Part shown: positions 43,701 to 53,247 of the stretch, piece after piece
Layout: each line of letters begins with the position of its first letter
Numbering within the stretch: position 1 is the first letter of the stretch
DNA from: Acidobacteriota bacterium
GTDB taxonomy: Bacteria; Acidobacteriota; Terriglobia; Acidiferrales; UBA7541
DNA: 62,181 nt
Assembly (NCBI GenBank): GCA_003223325.1
Contig: QHYS01000085.1
Coordinates: 1-62,181 of the forward strand
Direction of reading: 5' to 3'
Made by a program: the position numbers and the translations under genes
Notes under the pieces: model-generated
Told to the model about the DNA's origin: nothing
The model's database searches: none
What the model saw: only the letters and a program-made list of their open reading frames with translations

Positions 43701-43919
43701 TTTGGCTCTGATGGCGCATCGCGGCGTCCTCTGGGTTTGGTGGTGGTGGGCGGACTGATCGTTTCGCAGTTCATTACGCTGTACATCACACCGGCGATTT
43801 ACCTCTATCTGGAAGAGTTCCAGGAGAAAGTACTGGATCGAACCAGCTTCTTCCGTTCCACGAGCGGTCGTGCGCCCCAGACCGCGCACGCAGTGGAGAG
43901 CCTTGTTTCGCATGACTGA
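40784..43919 (+). pseudogene. RND multidrug transporter (MdtB/AcrB-like) with an internal deletion and frameshift
   Basis: Two frames together give a full-length HAE1-type pump. The first frame runs NLSELFVRRPVMTV to SPPIFTKTN near 41180, and the second resumes at SDTVTEGQLFDYANTQVGE. In relatives about 12 residues (of PNDQPIMY type) lie between them, so roughly 35-37 bases are missing and the frame is shifted. The rest is intact: the membrane domain with DDAIVFLENT (proton-relay Asp pair region), the second periplasmic half and the C-terminal helices GIVKKNGILIVDFA. The start is TTG 40784 after GAGAGGG. This is either a true pseudogene or an assembly error. Confidence 0.85.
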
Positions 43920-45450
43920 CAGTCGAAACAGTTTGCGGCGCGGATTGGGGACCGTCGTCCTAGCCGTCTACCTAACATTTCTCACCGGCTGCACAGTTGG
44001 GCCGAAGTATGCGCGGCCCTCGGCCGTGGCCCCTCCGGCTTACAAGGAGCTCACGCCGGAGGATTTCAAGGATACCGACGGGTGGAAGCAGGCCCAGCCG
44101 GGCGACGCGACTCTGAAGGGCAATTGGTGGGAGATATTCAACGATCCGCAGCTCAATGCACTGGAACAACAGGTGAACGTCTCCAATCAGAATATTGCCT
44201 TGGCCGGGGCGAATTTTTTGGCGGCGCGGGCGCTGGTCCGGCAGACTCGCGCGCAGTACTATCCGACGATCACCGCCAATCCGACGATCACCAATTCGCG
44301 GCCATCCTTGGGACAATTCGGTGGAGTGAAGACCGGAACCTCTTCGACCAGCAGTGGTTTTGCGCTATCGTCGTTTACGGATTACTCGCTGGCCTTCGAT
44401 GCGTCCTGGGTGCCGGATTTCTGGGGAAAAATTCGCAACACTTTTCTACAAAACGCCGCGGCTGCGCAAGCCAGCGCCGCGGATTTGGAAAACGTTCGTT
44501 TGACGGCGCAGGCCGAGTTGGCCATAAATTATTTTGAAACACGCACCCAGGATGCCTTGAAGCAGCTCTTTGACGAGACCGTAGCGGCCTATCAGGACTC
44601 TCTGGAGCTAACGCAGCTTCAATTCAACGCCGGCCTTGCCTCGGACGAGGCAGTGGCTCAGGCAGAGACGCAACTTGAGGCGACCCAAGCTCAGGACACG
44701 AATCTGGGCATCGCCCGGGCGCAGTTCGAGCACGCCATAGCGATGCTGCTCGGCCAGCCCGCGTCGACATTTTCGTTGCCTGCCGCGCCGCTCGAAGCCA
44801 GTCCGCCAGCGGTTCCGTTTGGCCTGCCGTCGCAAATTCTGGAACGCCGGCCCGACGTAGCGTCTGCCGAACGCCTGGTGGCACAGGCCAACGCGCAGAT
44901 CGGGCTGGCGACCGCAGCTTACTATCCGACCGTCACCTTGAGCGCGACGGGCGGATTCTCGAATACTTCGCCGACGGCATGGTTTGCCTGGCCCAGCCGT
45001 TTCTGGTCCGCCGGTCCGGCGTTAGCGGAGACGCTATTCGAGGGAGGACTGCGGCGCGCTACTGTGCGGCAGTTCCGGGCATCCTACGACCGCAGCGTGG
45101 CGAACTATCGCCAGACCGTGCTCACCGCTTTCCAGCAGGTGGAAGACAATCTTGCGGCATTGCGAATTCTCTCGCGGCAGCTCCGACAGCAGGACACAGC
45201 CGTCAGGTCGGCGCAAAGGAATTTACAGTTGGCGCAGCAGCGCTATCAGGCGGGCATCGATCCCTACCTCAACGTGATCACAGCGCAAACTGCATTGCTC
45301 ACCAATCAGCAGGCGGCGGTCAATTTGCGGAGGGATCAAATGACGGCCAGCGTGCAATTGATTGAGGCGCTCGGAGGCGGCTGGGACTCCGCGCAGCTGC
45401 CGTCGATGAGAGATGTAAGCGAACTGACGCCCTCGGCAAACACCAAGTAG
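43912..45450 (+). CDS. RND outer-membrane channel lipoprotein (NodT/OprM family)
   Basis: 512 residues from ATG 43912, which overlaps the pump stop. The lipobox is FLTGCTVGP near residue 25. The family pattern is NWWEIFNDPQLN, then the two repeats of coiled helices and beta strands (QYYPTITANPTI and AYYPTVTLSATGGFS), RRPDVASAERLVAQANAQIG, and a C-terminal QRYQAGIDPYLNVI repeat. It would form the trimeric channel to the outside for the adaptor and pump upstream. It is intact although the pump is broken. Confidence 0.92.
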   Translation: MTDSRNSLRRGLGTVVLAVYLTFLTGCTVGPKYARPSAVAPPAYKELTPEDFKDTDGWKQAQPGDATLKGNWWEIFNDPQLNALEQQVNVSNQNIALAGANFLAARALVRQTRAQYYPTITANPTITNSRPSLGQFGGVKTGTSSTSSGFALSSFTDYSLAFDASWVPDFWGKIRNTFLQNAAAAQASAADLENVRLTAQAELAINYFETRTQDALKQLFDETVAAYQDSLELTQLQFNAGLASDEAVAQAETQLEATQAQDTNLGIARAQFEHAIAMLLGQPASTFSLPAAPLEASPPAVPFGLPSQILERRPDVASAERLVAQANAQIGLATAAYYPTVTLSATGGFSNTSPTAWFAWPSRFWSAGPALAETLFEGGLRRATVRQFRASYDRSVANYRQTVLTAFQQVEDNLAALRILSRQLRQQDTAVRSAQRNLQLAQQRYQAGIDPYLNVITAQTALLTNQQAAVNLRRDQMTASVQLIEALGGGWDSAQLPSMRDVSELTPSANTK

Positions 45451-45486
45451 CAGCTTGGGGAGATGCTGGGCGAGACGACCCGCTGA

Positions 45487-46410
45487 CTACTTGTTCTGCT
45501 CGCGCTCGTTCTTCTTGTCTTGCTTCTTCTCATTTTGGGCTGCTGCGGCTTCTTCCGCAATTTCCTTGTTGTAGATCTCTGCTTCGGATTCCGAGCAAAC
45601 CATTTCGCGGATATCGAAACTGTCTGCCTCTAAGCGCAATGGGTACTTGTCGAGAGCGTTCCACGGCTTGGTGTAGTATTGGGGGTCGATGATCGTAAGA
45701 GTAAGTTGCATGAGGTCGTGACTTACCCGATGAAACTGTTCCTCTACCTTTAGGTCCTTGGTATGCGGACGCCCGGCGTTGTCGATCCAGGTCCTTTCGT
45801 CCAAGCCGGTGGTTTCCACCACGAAGGTGTAGTCGTCGACCCATTTGCCAGTCGAGTATCCGTACCAGCGCGGCTCAGTAATCGCGGGGAAGGCACGGCC
45901 ATCGGTCCAGATGGAGCGCCATACCTGGTCATTTTCATACACGACCAGCGTCTTCTTGGGCGTCTGAACGATTTGAATGGCTCTCAAATCGTGTAGATCG
46001 ATGCGCGGGAAGCCGATGGGATCGCACATCTTGAACGGGTCGTTGACTTGAGCTAGAGGATAGGAGCCGAAGCCATCGCCGTATTTGTGTTCCTTCCAGG
46101 CTTTTTCTCCCTCCGGCGTGTAGGGAAGAGGATGCTTCCCGTCCATAGGATAGTTATACGCGCCTTGCGCCTGGACGCCGTTTCGCCATCCTTCGGCCGG
46201 TTCCCAGGTCCCGGAGATGTCGTGCCTGGGAGCGGGAGCTGATTTTTGAGGCTCGACCACTCTGGGGATCGGCCGGTTCCAGCCGTCTATGTGGACTTCA
46301 AGCTCATCGGGGTCGACAGGGCTTGAGTTTTGAGCATGCGCCACGATCGAAGGCGACAAGATCAGTACTGCGAATCCGGTGAGGGGGAGAACAGGGAAGC
46401 GCTGAAACAT
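45487..46410 (-). CDS. Secreted protein of unknown function, paralogue of 59489-60292
   Basis: 307 residues from ATG 46410 with GAGGAGAG upstream. Signal peptide about 1-27, then HDISGTWEPAEGW, YTPEGEKAWKEHKYG, MCDPIGFPRIDLHD, VYENDQVWRSIWTDGR, WYGYSTGKWVDDYTFVVETTG and PHTKDLKVEEQFHRV, and a Lys/Glu-rich end. The family is an uncharacterised periplasmic protein frequent in Acidobacteriota. The protein at 59489-60292 has the same order of blocks. It begins 14 bases after the DUF6152 gene stop and so forms a pair with it. Confidence 0.8.
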   Translation of the reverse strand: MFQRFPVLPLTGFAVLILSPSIVAHAQNSSPVDPDELEVHIDGWNRPIPRVVEPQKSAPAPRHDISGTWEPAEGWRNGVQAQGAYNYPMDGKHPLPYTPEGEKAWKEHKYGDGFGSYPLAQVNDPFKMCDPIGFPRIDLHDLRAIQIVQTPKKTLVVYENDQVWRSIWTDGRAFPAITEPRWYGYSTGKWVDDYTFVVETTGLDERTWIDNAGRPHTKDLKVEEQFHRVSHDLMQLTLTIIDPQYYTKPWNALDKYPLRLEADSFDIREMVCSESEAEIYNKEIAEEAAAAQNEKKQDKKNEREQNK

Positions 46411-46424
46411 TGCCGGTGCTCTCC

Positions 46425-46862
46425 TCACTTCACGGCGTTGGCTTCATGATCTTTCCGCGCGGCGTCATTGCCGTCATATTTCCCGGCGGTCTTCATAATC
46501 TGGCCATTGGGGAGCACGATCTGAGCGAGGCGCGCGATGGGCGCGCCGCTCCGCGCGACTTCGCTGGTGACAATGGTGATTCCATCGCCCGGCTTCAGAG
46601 TTCCTGCGGTAAAGCCAAAGTTAATCATGTTGGAGGGAGCAACCAACTCGCCAACCCAGTGAACGATATTGCCGCCATCATCTTTTACGTCAAACCTCAA
46701 GAGAACATGCGGATTGGTCCACAGCCAAGCCGTCACCGTGCCCTTCAACATGACCGTTTTGGCTTCGTATGCGGCGTTGCCGTGATGCGCGAGCAGAGGA
46801 GGAGAGGCGATCAGTGACAAAAGAGCAGTAACAAGAACACGCGCCTTCAGCCTGGCGTTCAC
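46425..46862 (-). CDS. DUF6152 secreted protein
   Basis: 145 residues from GTG 46862; a TTG at 46883 would overlap the oxidase gene. A signal peptide ends before AHHGNAAY. The DUF6152 pattern is LKGTVTAWLWTNPHVLLRFDV, HWVGELVAPSN, LKPGDGITIVTSEVARSG and VLPNGQIM. It is a small exported beta-barrel-like domain of unknown function. It lies between the oxidase and the secreted partner, all on the minus strand and almost contiguous. Confidence 0.82.
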   Translation of the reverse strand: MNARLKARVLVTALLSLIASPPLLAHHGNAAYEAKTVMLKGTVTAWLWTNPHVLLRFDVKDDGGNIVHWVGELVAPSNMINFGFTAGTLKPGDGITIVTSEVARSGAPIARLAQIVLPNGQIMKTAGKYDGNDAARKDHEANAVK

Positions 46863-46870
46863 GGTGTTCC

Positions 46871-48112
46871 CTAGCTTTTCCAATTAGGAGTGGCAACGTA
46901 TTCGCGGGTGATGTCCGCGACGGTGCGCGTGCCGCAATTGCCCATCACCAGTTTCAGTTCACCCTGCATGATTTCGAGCACGCGGTCGACACCGGCCTGA
47001 CCGAATGCCCCGAGTCCCCATAGAAAGGGTCGGCCAATGCCCACGGCCTTGGCGCCGAGCGCCAGGCCCTTGAAAACGTCGGTGCCACGACGAAAGCCGC
47101 CGTCGACGAACACAGTCAGGCGGTTGCCCACTTCCGCGACGACTTCGGGCAAGGCCTCGATTGTGGCACGGCCAGTTTCTGTGGAGCGCCCTCCGTGATT
47201 GGAGACCAAAATGCCGTCGATACCATGTTCGACGCAGAGCCGCGCATCCTCGCGGGTATCTATCCCCTTGATGAAAAATGTTCCTTGCCAGAACTTGCGG
47301 ATGCGGTCCACGAACGCCCAATCCATCGCAGGATTTTGCCTGAGCACGCCGTCCATGTTGATGCCGTCATACATGGGATGCTCTTTAATGGCCGATCCGG
47401 GCTCGCCTTCGTGGCACGTGGCGCATGGACTCATGTCCTTGGGCCTGGTGCGCAGATAGGTTTCGCTGTGGCGGCCGGTGGTGTTATCGCAGGTGAGGGC
47501 AATCACTTTGCAACCGGCAGCTTCCACGCGCCGCAGGATTTTCTCGCAAGCGTCCCAGGAACTTGGGGCGTAGAGCTGATACCACACGGGGCGCCCGAGT
47601 TCCTTGTTCACCTCTTCGACCGGCGTCGATGTCGACGTGGACAAAAACTGCAGTGTGCCGCGCGCTTTGGCGGCGCGGGCGACGGCCAATTCACCGTCGG
47701 GGAAAAACGATTTCTCCCCGCCGGTGGGGCAGGTGAAGATCGGGCTGTTATAGACAGTGCCGCCCAAGTCGACGTGCATGTCCACTTTGGTGGCGTCGCG
47801 CAGCCGGCGCGGGCGCAACTCCACGTGCCTGAATCCTTCGCGATTGGCGCGTAGCGTGGCGTCGTCATCCACGCCGCTGGCCATATAAGCCCAGTGGCCG
47901 GGCTGGACTTTCCGGTGAGCAGCCTCCTCGAAATCGAAGACGTTGAGAGCTTGCGCCGGGCTGGCGATTACGTCGGAGGCTTCGCGCGTTTGCTGGGCCA
48001 GGCCGCTTTGCTCAAGGAATGCAGTCACTCCGCCAAGCGCAGCGACGTAAGGGCTGGCGGCCAGAAACTTAAGAAATTCGCGGCGGGCACTACGAACAGA
48101 AGTTTGTTCCAT
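46871..48112 (-). CDS. Exported FMN alpha-hydroxy-acid oxidase with a CxxCH motif
   Basis: 413 residues. The N terminus SARREFLKFLAAS is a Tat-type twin-arginine signal. The FMN barrel has the lactate/glycolate-oxidase order: GTVYNSPIFTCPTGG, FLSTSTSTPVEE, PVWYQLY, IALTCDN, IKGIDTREDARL, then the active-site base in VSNHGGRST and VFVDGGFRRGTDVFK. Residues C230-A-T-C233-H234 form a CxxCH, the covalent heme c motif, in the loop before the seventh strand. This would be an unusual flavocytochrome, or the motif is a metal or disulfide site. The substrate is a 2-hydroxyacid. It starts a three-gene cluster. Confidence 0.85.
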   Translation of the reverse strand: MEQTSVRSARREFLKFLAASPYVAALGGVTAFLEQSGLAQQTREASDVIASPAQALNVFDFEEAAHRKVQPGHWAYMASGVDDDATLRANREGFRHVELRPRRLRDATKVDMHVDLGGTVYNSPIFTCPTGGEKSFFPDGELAVARAAKARGTLQFLSTSTSTPVEEVNKELGRPVWYQLYAPSSWDACEKILRRVEAAGCKVIALTCDNTTGRHSETYLRTRPKDMSPCATCHEGEPGSAIKEHPMYDGINMDGVLRQNPAMDWAFVDRIRKFWQGTFFIKGIDTREDARLCVEHGIDGILVSNHGGRSTETGRATIEALPEVVAEVGNRLTVFVDGGFRRGTDVFKGLALGAKAVGIGRPFLWGLGAFGQAGVDRVLEIMQGELKLVMGNCGTRTVADITREYVATPNWKS

Positions 48113-48282
48113 AGTGGGCGTACTCTAGCACTTCTGCCTGCGGCTGACCAGACGCAAAGGAGCAATCTCGGCGGCACTGGCGTGGCCGTTTCGGAATAAT
48201 CTAGAATGAGACCATCGGTCCCGCACGCCGGAAGTGGGTCTTGAGCTGCGTTATTAGGTGCAGAGAACGCGAGGTGAGGGTG

Positions 48283-49389
48283 ATGGTCCGAAGGGGATTC
48301 ACGCTAGCTGCTGTGCTTACGGCGGTCGTTGCGTTTGCCGGGGCGAGCCGCGCCCAAGAGACTCCATACCCTAAACCGACCGACCTCCCCAATCCGTATC
48401 GTCTCGTCCAGGGCTGGCCCACTCTGCCCAAGAGCATGAATGGAGGTCATTGGGGTGAAGTAATCCGGGTGCATGTCGATTCCAAGGGCAACATTTGGGT
48501 CTTTCATCGCTGCTTCAACGTCGTGCCTCCGGGCAATGCCACGTGCATCAATCGCGGAGACGCGAATCCGCCAATTTTGGAATTCGACCCATCAGGGCAG
48601 CTTCTGAAAAGCTTCGGCGTGGGACTCTTTGCATATCCGCATGGGTTCACCATCGATCCCGACGGGAATTTGTGGGCCAGCGACGTAAACGACCAGGAAA
48701 CGGTGCTCGGCATGTCGGCGAAGAACACGGCCGGCGTGATCATGGGGCAGGAGGTCCTGAAGTTGAGTCCGGAGGGCAAGGTTCTGATGACGCTCGGCAA
48801 AGAGGGCGTGGCGGGGGATGGTCCGGACACGTTCGATCGGCCGACTGGCGTTGCCATTGCGCCGAATGGCGACATCTTTGTGGCCGACGGCCATTACCCG
48901 AACAAGCACGACTCGGCGCGGGTGGTGAAGTTTTCCAAGGATGGCAGATTCATCAAATCCTGGGGAAATAAAGGAGCGGAACCCGGCAACTTTGACGAAC
49001 CGCACGACATTTTTGTGGGCGGGTCTGAGAACCGCGTGTACGTCGCTGATCGCAGAAACCGCCGAATCCAGGTTTTCAACCAGGACGGCAACTTCATCGC
49101 GGCGTGGAAACAATTCGGCCAACCAAGTTCGGTATTTGTCGGAAAAGACGACACGATTTACGTCGGGGCCTCGTTCCCGGATCCCAAAGCAAAGAAAGGC
49201 GAGTTGCGGGGTATCGTGATTGGGAACGCTAAAGACGGCTCGCTCAAGGCGTTCATTCCTGATCCCGCAGACCTCGATCGAGTGATCAATGGCACTTCGG
49301 CGTCGGGCATCGCGGCCGATGACAAAGGCACCATCTACGCCGCTGACGTCGGCACGCACAATCTAAGAAAATACGTCAAAGTCAACTAA
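48283..49389 (+). CDS. Secreted NHL-repeat beta-propeller
   Basis: 368 residues from ATG 48283, with GAGGTGAGGG in front. Signal peptide about 1-25, then about six NHL-type blades: HVDSKGNIWVFHR, GFTIDPDGNLWASDVND, GVAIAPNGDIFVADGHYP, DIFVGGSENRVYVADRRNRRIQVFN and a last IAADDKGTIYAADVG. It resembles peptidyl-alpha-hydroxyglycine alpha-amidating-lyase-like and 6-bladed secreted propellers. No catalytic role can be assigned. Its 5' region is divergent from the oxidase gene. Confidence 0.87.
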   Translation: MVRRGFTLAAVLTAVVAFAGASRAQETPYPKPTDLPNPYRLVQGWPTLPKSMNGGHWGEVIRVHVDSKGNIWVFHRCFNVVPPGNATCINRGDANPPILEFDPSGQLLKSFGVGLFAYPHGFTIDPDGNLWASDVNDQETVLGMSAKNTAGVIMGQEVLKLSPEGKVLMTLGKEGVAGDGPDTFDRPTGVAIAPNGDIFVADGHYPNKHDSARVVKFSKDGRFIKSWGNKGAEPGNFDEPHDIFVGGSENRVYVADRRNRRIQVFNQDGNFIAAWKQFGQPSSVFVGKDDTIYVGASFPDPKAKKGELRGIVIGNAKDGSLKAFIPDPADLDRVINGTSASGIAADDKGTIYAADVGTHNLRKYVKVN

Positions 49390-49767
49390 GCGTGATAGTA
49401 AGTCAGTTTCCGAAAGGCGCTAACGTTTTCGGATGCTTATTATAGTCATGACGACGGGCTAATGCCTCTGTGTGGTAAAGTGCATCCATCGTTTACGAAA
49501 GCCCGCGACGAGGAGTCGCGCAATTCATGGGGCGAGACGCTATTCGATCGGCTAGCGGGGACAGTTATTGCGCTGGACCTTCTTCTTTTGAGCCTGCCAC
49601 GGCCATTTAGCTCCTGATACATGGGATTTTCGTGACTCACGACGTAAGCGCCTCTATTCCCACTCCATCCCACTCCAGCCAGCTTGACACTCCCCACATG
49701 CAGCTATATGCTCCGCGCTAACATTCTCGTTTTTTATTCGGAAGTTGCCTCGCAACCGGAGGTAATC
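49390..49767. other. Intergenic region before the TonB receptor gene
   Basis: 378 bases. No gene is recognised; reading frames on both strands lack family features. The receptor promoter should be here. Confidence 0.4.
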
Positions 49768-52700
49768 ATGAGAAAGAGCCAGACTGTCGGGCATTTTCTG
49801 GTGGTTTGCCTGCTTGCGGCAACGTCTGCATGGGGGCAGGCCGGTACAAATTCAGGCGTCATCGCAGGCGAAGTGGACGATTCCTCGGGAGCTAAAGTCC
49901 CGAACGCAAAGGTCGAGGTGACCAGTCCGGCGCTGATCGAACAGGCGCGCGAAACGGTCACCGGCGATGACGGGCTGTACAGAATTGTAAACCTGCCGCC
50001 GGGCATTTACGCGGTGACCGCGACGCAAATGGGCTTCAGCGCGTCGAAGCACGAGGGCATCGAAATCACGACGGGGTTCACGGCAACGGTGAATTTCAGC
50101 CTGACGCCAGGGTCCGTGACGCAAACGGTTACGGTCACCAGCGAGGCCCCCGTTCTGGACACACAAGACTCGGTGGTACAGAAAATCGTCAGCAACGCAG
50201 TTCTCGAGGCGCTGCCGATCGGGAAGAGCGCTACCGATTATCCCGCGCTGCTTCCCGGAGCTATCGCGCCCGCTGCGAGCCAGGACGTGGGTGGCCTAAG
50301 AGGAGAGCAGAGCCAGGGTTTCCGCATCCATGGGAGCGCCCCGATTGACTATACGGAACTGCGGGATGGCATGTACTACGGGGCGATGACCGGTGGAGGA
50401 AGTAATCAACTTTCCAGCAACAACCCCACGGCCACGCAAGAAGTCCAGCTTGAAACCGGTGGGTACACGGCCGAGGATTGGAACAACGGCGGTCACGTCA
50501 ACATCATTCCGAAGAATGGCGGCAATGCTTTCCACGGATCATTTCAGGCCGACTTCGGCCACAAAGCCCTGCAGTCAGGGAACGTCACGCCGGCGCTTCA
50601 GGCTCTGGGTGTTCCCGCGTCTTCTTCTATCCGCAGCCTGTATGAAGTCGCAGGAGGAGTCGGCGGCCCTATCAAGAAAGATAAGCTCTGGTTCTTTGCT
50701 GACGCGAGGCATTGGATCAGTTCGTCCTATCAGGCGGGAGCCAACTTCTTCTATGACGCCAACGAAGCCGCTCCTTTTCCCAATAACCTCTATTACGCGG
50801 CGGATCCTAGCCGCCCGGCTTACGACATTAATACCTATACGGAGGTAGGCTTGCGCTTAACCTGGCAGGCCACCAAGCGAAATCAGTTTACTGAGCACTT
50901 CATCCAGGAGAGAAATTGCAACTGCTTCTATACGATCAGCTCGGGCCTACTCGCTCCCGAAGCGGCCACGCACCACTATTACCTGCACGATTCGCACGAC
51001 CAGGTCACGTGGACGTTCCCGGTCAACAATAAGCTAGTCTTGTGGGCGGGTTTCACAGCGGTGATGAGCGACATTGACACGAAGGGTAGCGGAGAAACTC
51101 CGACCAGCTTTGCTATTACCGACAGCAGCGCAAATTTTACCTACGGTGCAAACGGCACCGCCCTGAATCCTGGCGGGACTTACGGCCTCACCACCCAGAT
51201 TGACTTTAACGAAAACTTCACCGCCTCCTATACAACGGGGCCGCACGCTTTCAAGTTCGGATTCTCCGAACTGCAGGCGAGAGGAAGTAGATTTGCCACC
51301 TTCTCCAATCTCGCCGGCGCCAATGGCTTTCCTTACGGCGTTCAGTTACAGATGCAGTGCCAAGCGATTACTTTGGCCAGTCCTATGGCCGGTCTCCCGC
51401 CTGGCGCTCCGTACCCTGCTAGTTTGCTCAATGCAGCCGGCCTGCCAACAACTGATTACAAGATCGGGAACAAGGTCCTTAAGGCACCGACGGTAGCGCC
51501 GACAACCGTAAACAGCTTGTCCTGCCCGGTCGTTCCTGGAGTCTAGACGCAGGCGCTGCTGCCCAGCCAAGTTGTACAGTTCCTCGCTCCCTATGACCTT
51601 TCGGTAAGTGGGGAGGATCACGCGCTCTTCGCACAGGACCAATGGAGGATCAAGCGGCTGACCGTGAATCTGGGTCTGCGGTTCGATTGGTTTCAGGGTC
51701 GCGACCCAGCGCAAACAGAGCCGGCGCAGCCGCAGTTCGGCCTTGCCGCCAAGAGTTTTGCCGCACAGAACAGCGCGGCGGATTGGAAAGACATCAATCC
51801 GCGGCTTGGTGCGGCCTACGACCTGTTCGGTAATGGCAAAACGGCTCTAAAAGTCTCGCTCTCACGAGGCGTACTTACCGAAGGGCTGACCACGAGTGGA
51901 ATCACGTTGCTGACCAATCCTGTGAACGAGCTGGCCAGCAGCACTACGCGGAGTTGGACAGATTACAGCGGTACATTTAACCCCCTAGCGGATGGTGCGA
52001 ACTTTACCAGTCCGCTTGCCAGCGGCGGCCTAGGCAGCCTAGGCCCCGCGAACACGGCGGGTTTCTACAGTGGTTCGAACACTGCCAATGTAACTTATGC
52101 TAACAACGTGACACACGGCTTTCAGAATCGTCCCTACGACTGGATGCTGTCGGCCTCGGTCCAGCAGGAAGTCGTCAGGAATGTCGCGGTGAGCATCGGC
52201 TATTACCGAACGTGGTTCGGCAATCTGACGGTTGCGCAGAACACCGCCATCCCAACGACGGGCTACGACCAGTATTGCGTGACGCCGCCCGCGAGCACCG
52301 CCTATCCGGGATTTGGCGGTACGCAGGTGTGCAATCTCTATGATCCTCAGTCTCTGTATCTCGGCAGGGCTTCGTATCTGGTGCAAAAAGCGTCGAATTT
52401 CGGCAAAGAATCGGACGTCTACACAGGAATCGACGCCATCGTGAATGCCCGGTTTCACGGAGTGCTGCTGCAGGGCGGCATGACCGCGGGACATGAAGTT
52501 ACCAACTACTGCATCGAGGTAAATTCACCCCAAGATTTATTTTGGATCTCGAATCCATCGCCTGGCGCTTCTTCCATTCTCGAATTCAACAACAACAATG
52601 CCACGAATACCAGCTCCGTGCAGGGGAATGTCACTCCGCTCGTAAACGATGCCGCTCCGTGCCACATCAATCCGCCGTGGTATCAAAATCTTCAGTTCAA

Positions 52701-53157
52701 GATGATCGCGGTATACACGCTGCCCTGGTGGAAGATAAAGCTGAGCGCCAACGAGCAAAACCTGCCCTCGATCCCGCTCCAGGGAACTTACTTTTACAGA
52801 TGCGGCTTACCACAGACCTGCGTAAGTGCCGGCGTCCAATTCCTTCCCAACACGAACGGCCATACGACCCTTACGGGAAACCCTACGAATAAGGTCGAGG
52901 TACTTACGCCGCAAACTCTTTTCCCCTTTGGCCGGGACAATCAAGTCGATTTCCGCGTAGCCAAGGACATCAACATCACAGAACGATGGAAGATCCAGCC
53001 GACCGCGGATTTTTACAATCTGCTGAATGCCAATCCGATTCTGACCGTCGGAACGGCGTACAACACGTCAGCGCCCGGCACACCTGGCGCGTGGCGCAAT
53101 GCCACGAGCGTTTTGCCCGGGCGACTCATCAAGTTCGGCGTGCACCTAGACTTCTAG
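49768..53157 (+). pseudogene. TonB-dependent, CarboxypepD-reg outer-membrane receptor with in-frame amber codon
   Basis: One continuous frame of 1129 codons carries a TAG at 51544-51546 (codon 593). Both sides fit one protein: a signal peptide, a carboxypeptidase-regulatory domain (SGVIAGEVDDSSGAKVPNAK), plug segments (DTQDSVVQKIVS, FRIHGSAPIDYTELRDG), barrel strands, then after the stop HALFAQDQWRIKRLTVNLGL and an end VLPGRLIKFGVHLDF. A CAG-to-TAG change would explain the stop. Such Oar-type proteins take up large ligands. RBS GGAGGT precedes the ATG. As it stands only about half the receptor would be made. Confidence 0.85.
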
Positions 53158-53247
53158 GGTGCCCCGACGCGCCCCCGGCCTAGCCGAGCGCGGTCCTCGC
53201 CCAGGCAAACACACGTTCAAACTTCGGCAGCGAGTTTCAATGGTTAA

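Noticed and set aside
51544-51546. Amber reassignment (TAG read as an amino acid), suggested by in-frame TAG at 51544, 23041 and 16891
   Set aside because: TAG is used as the normal stop of glgB, of the oxidase at 53248-54420 and of other intact genes here, so reassignment is unlikely; mutation or assembly error is simpler.
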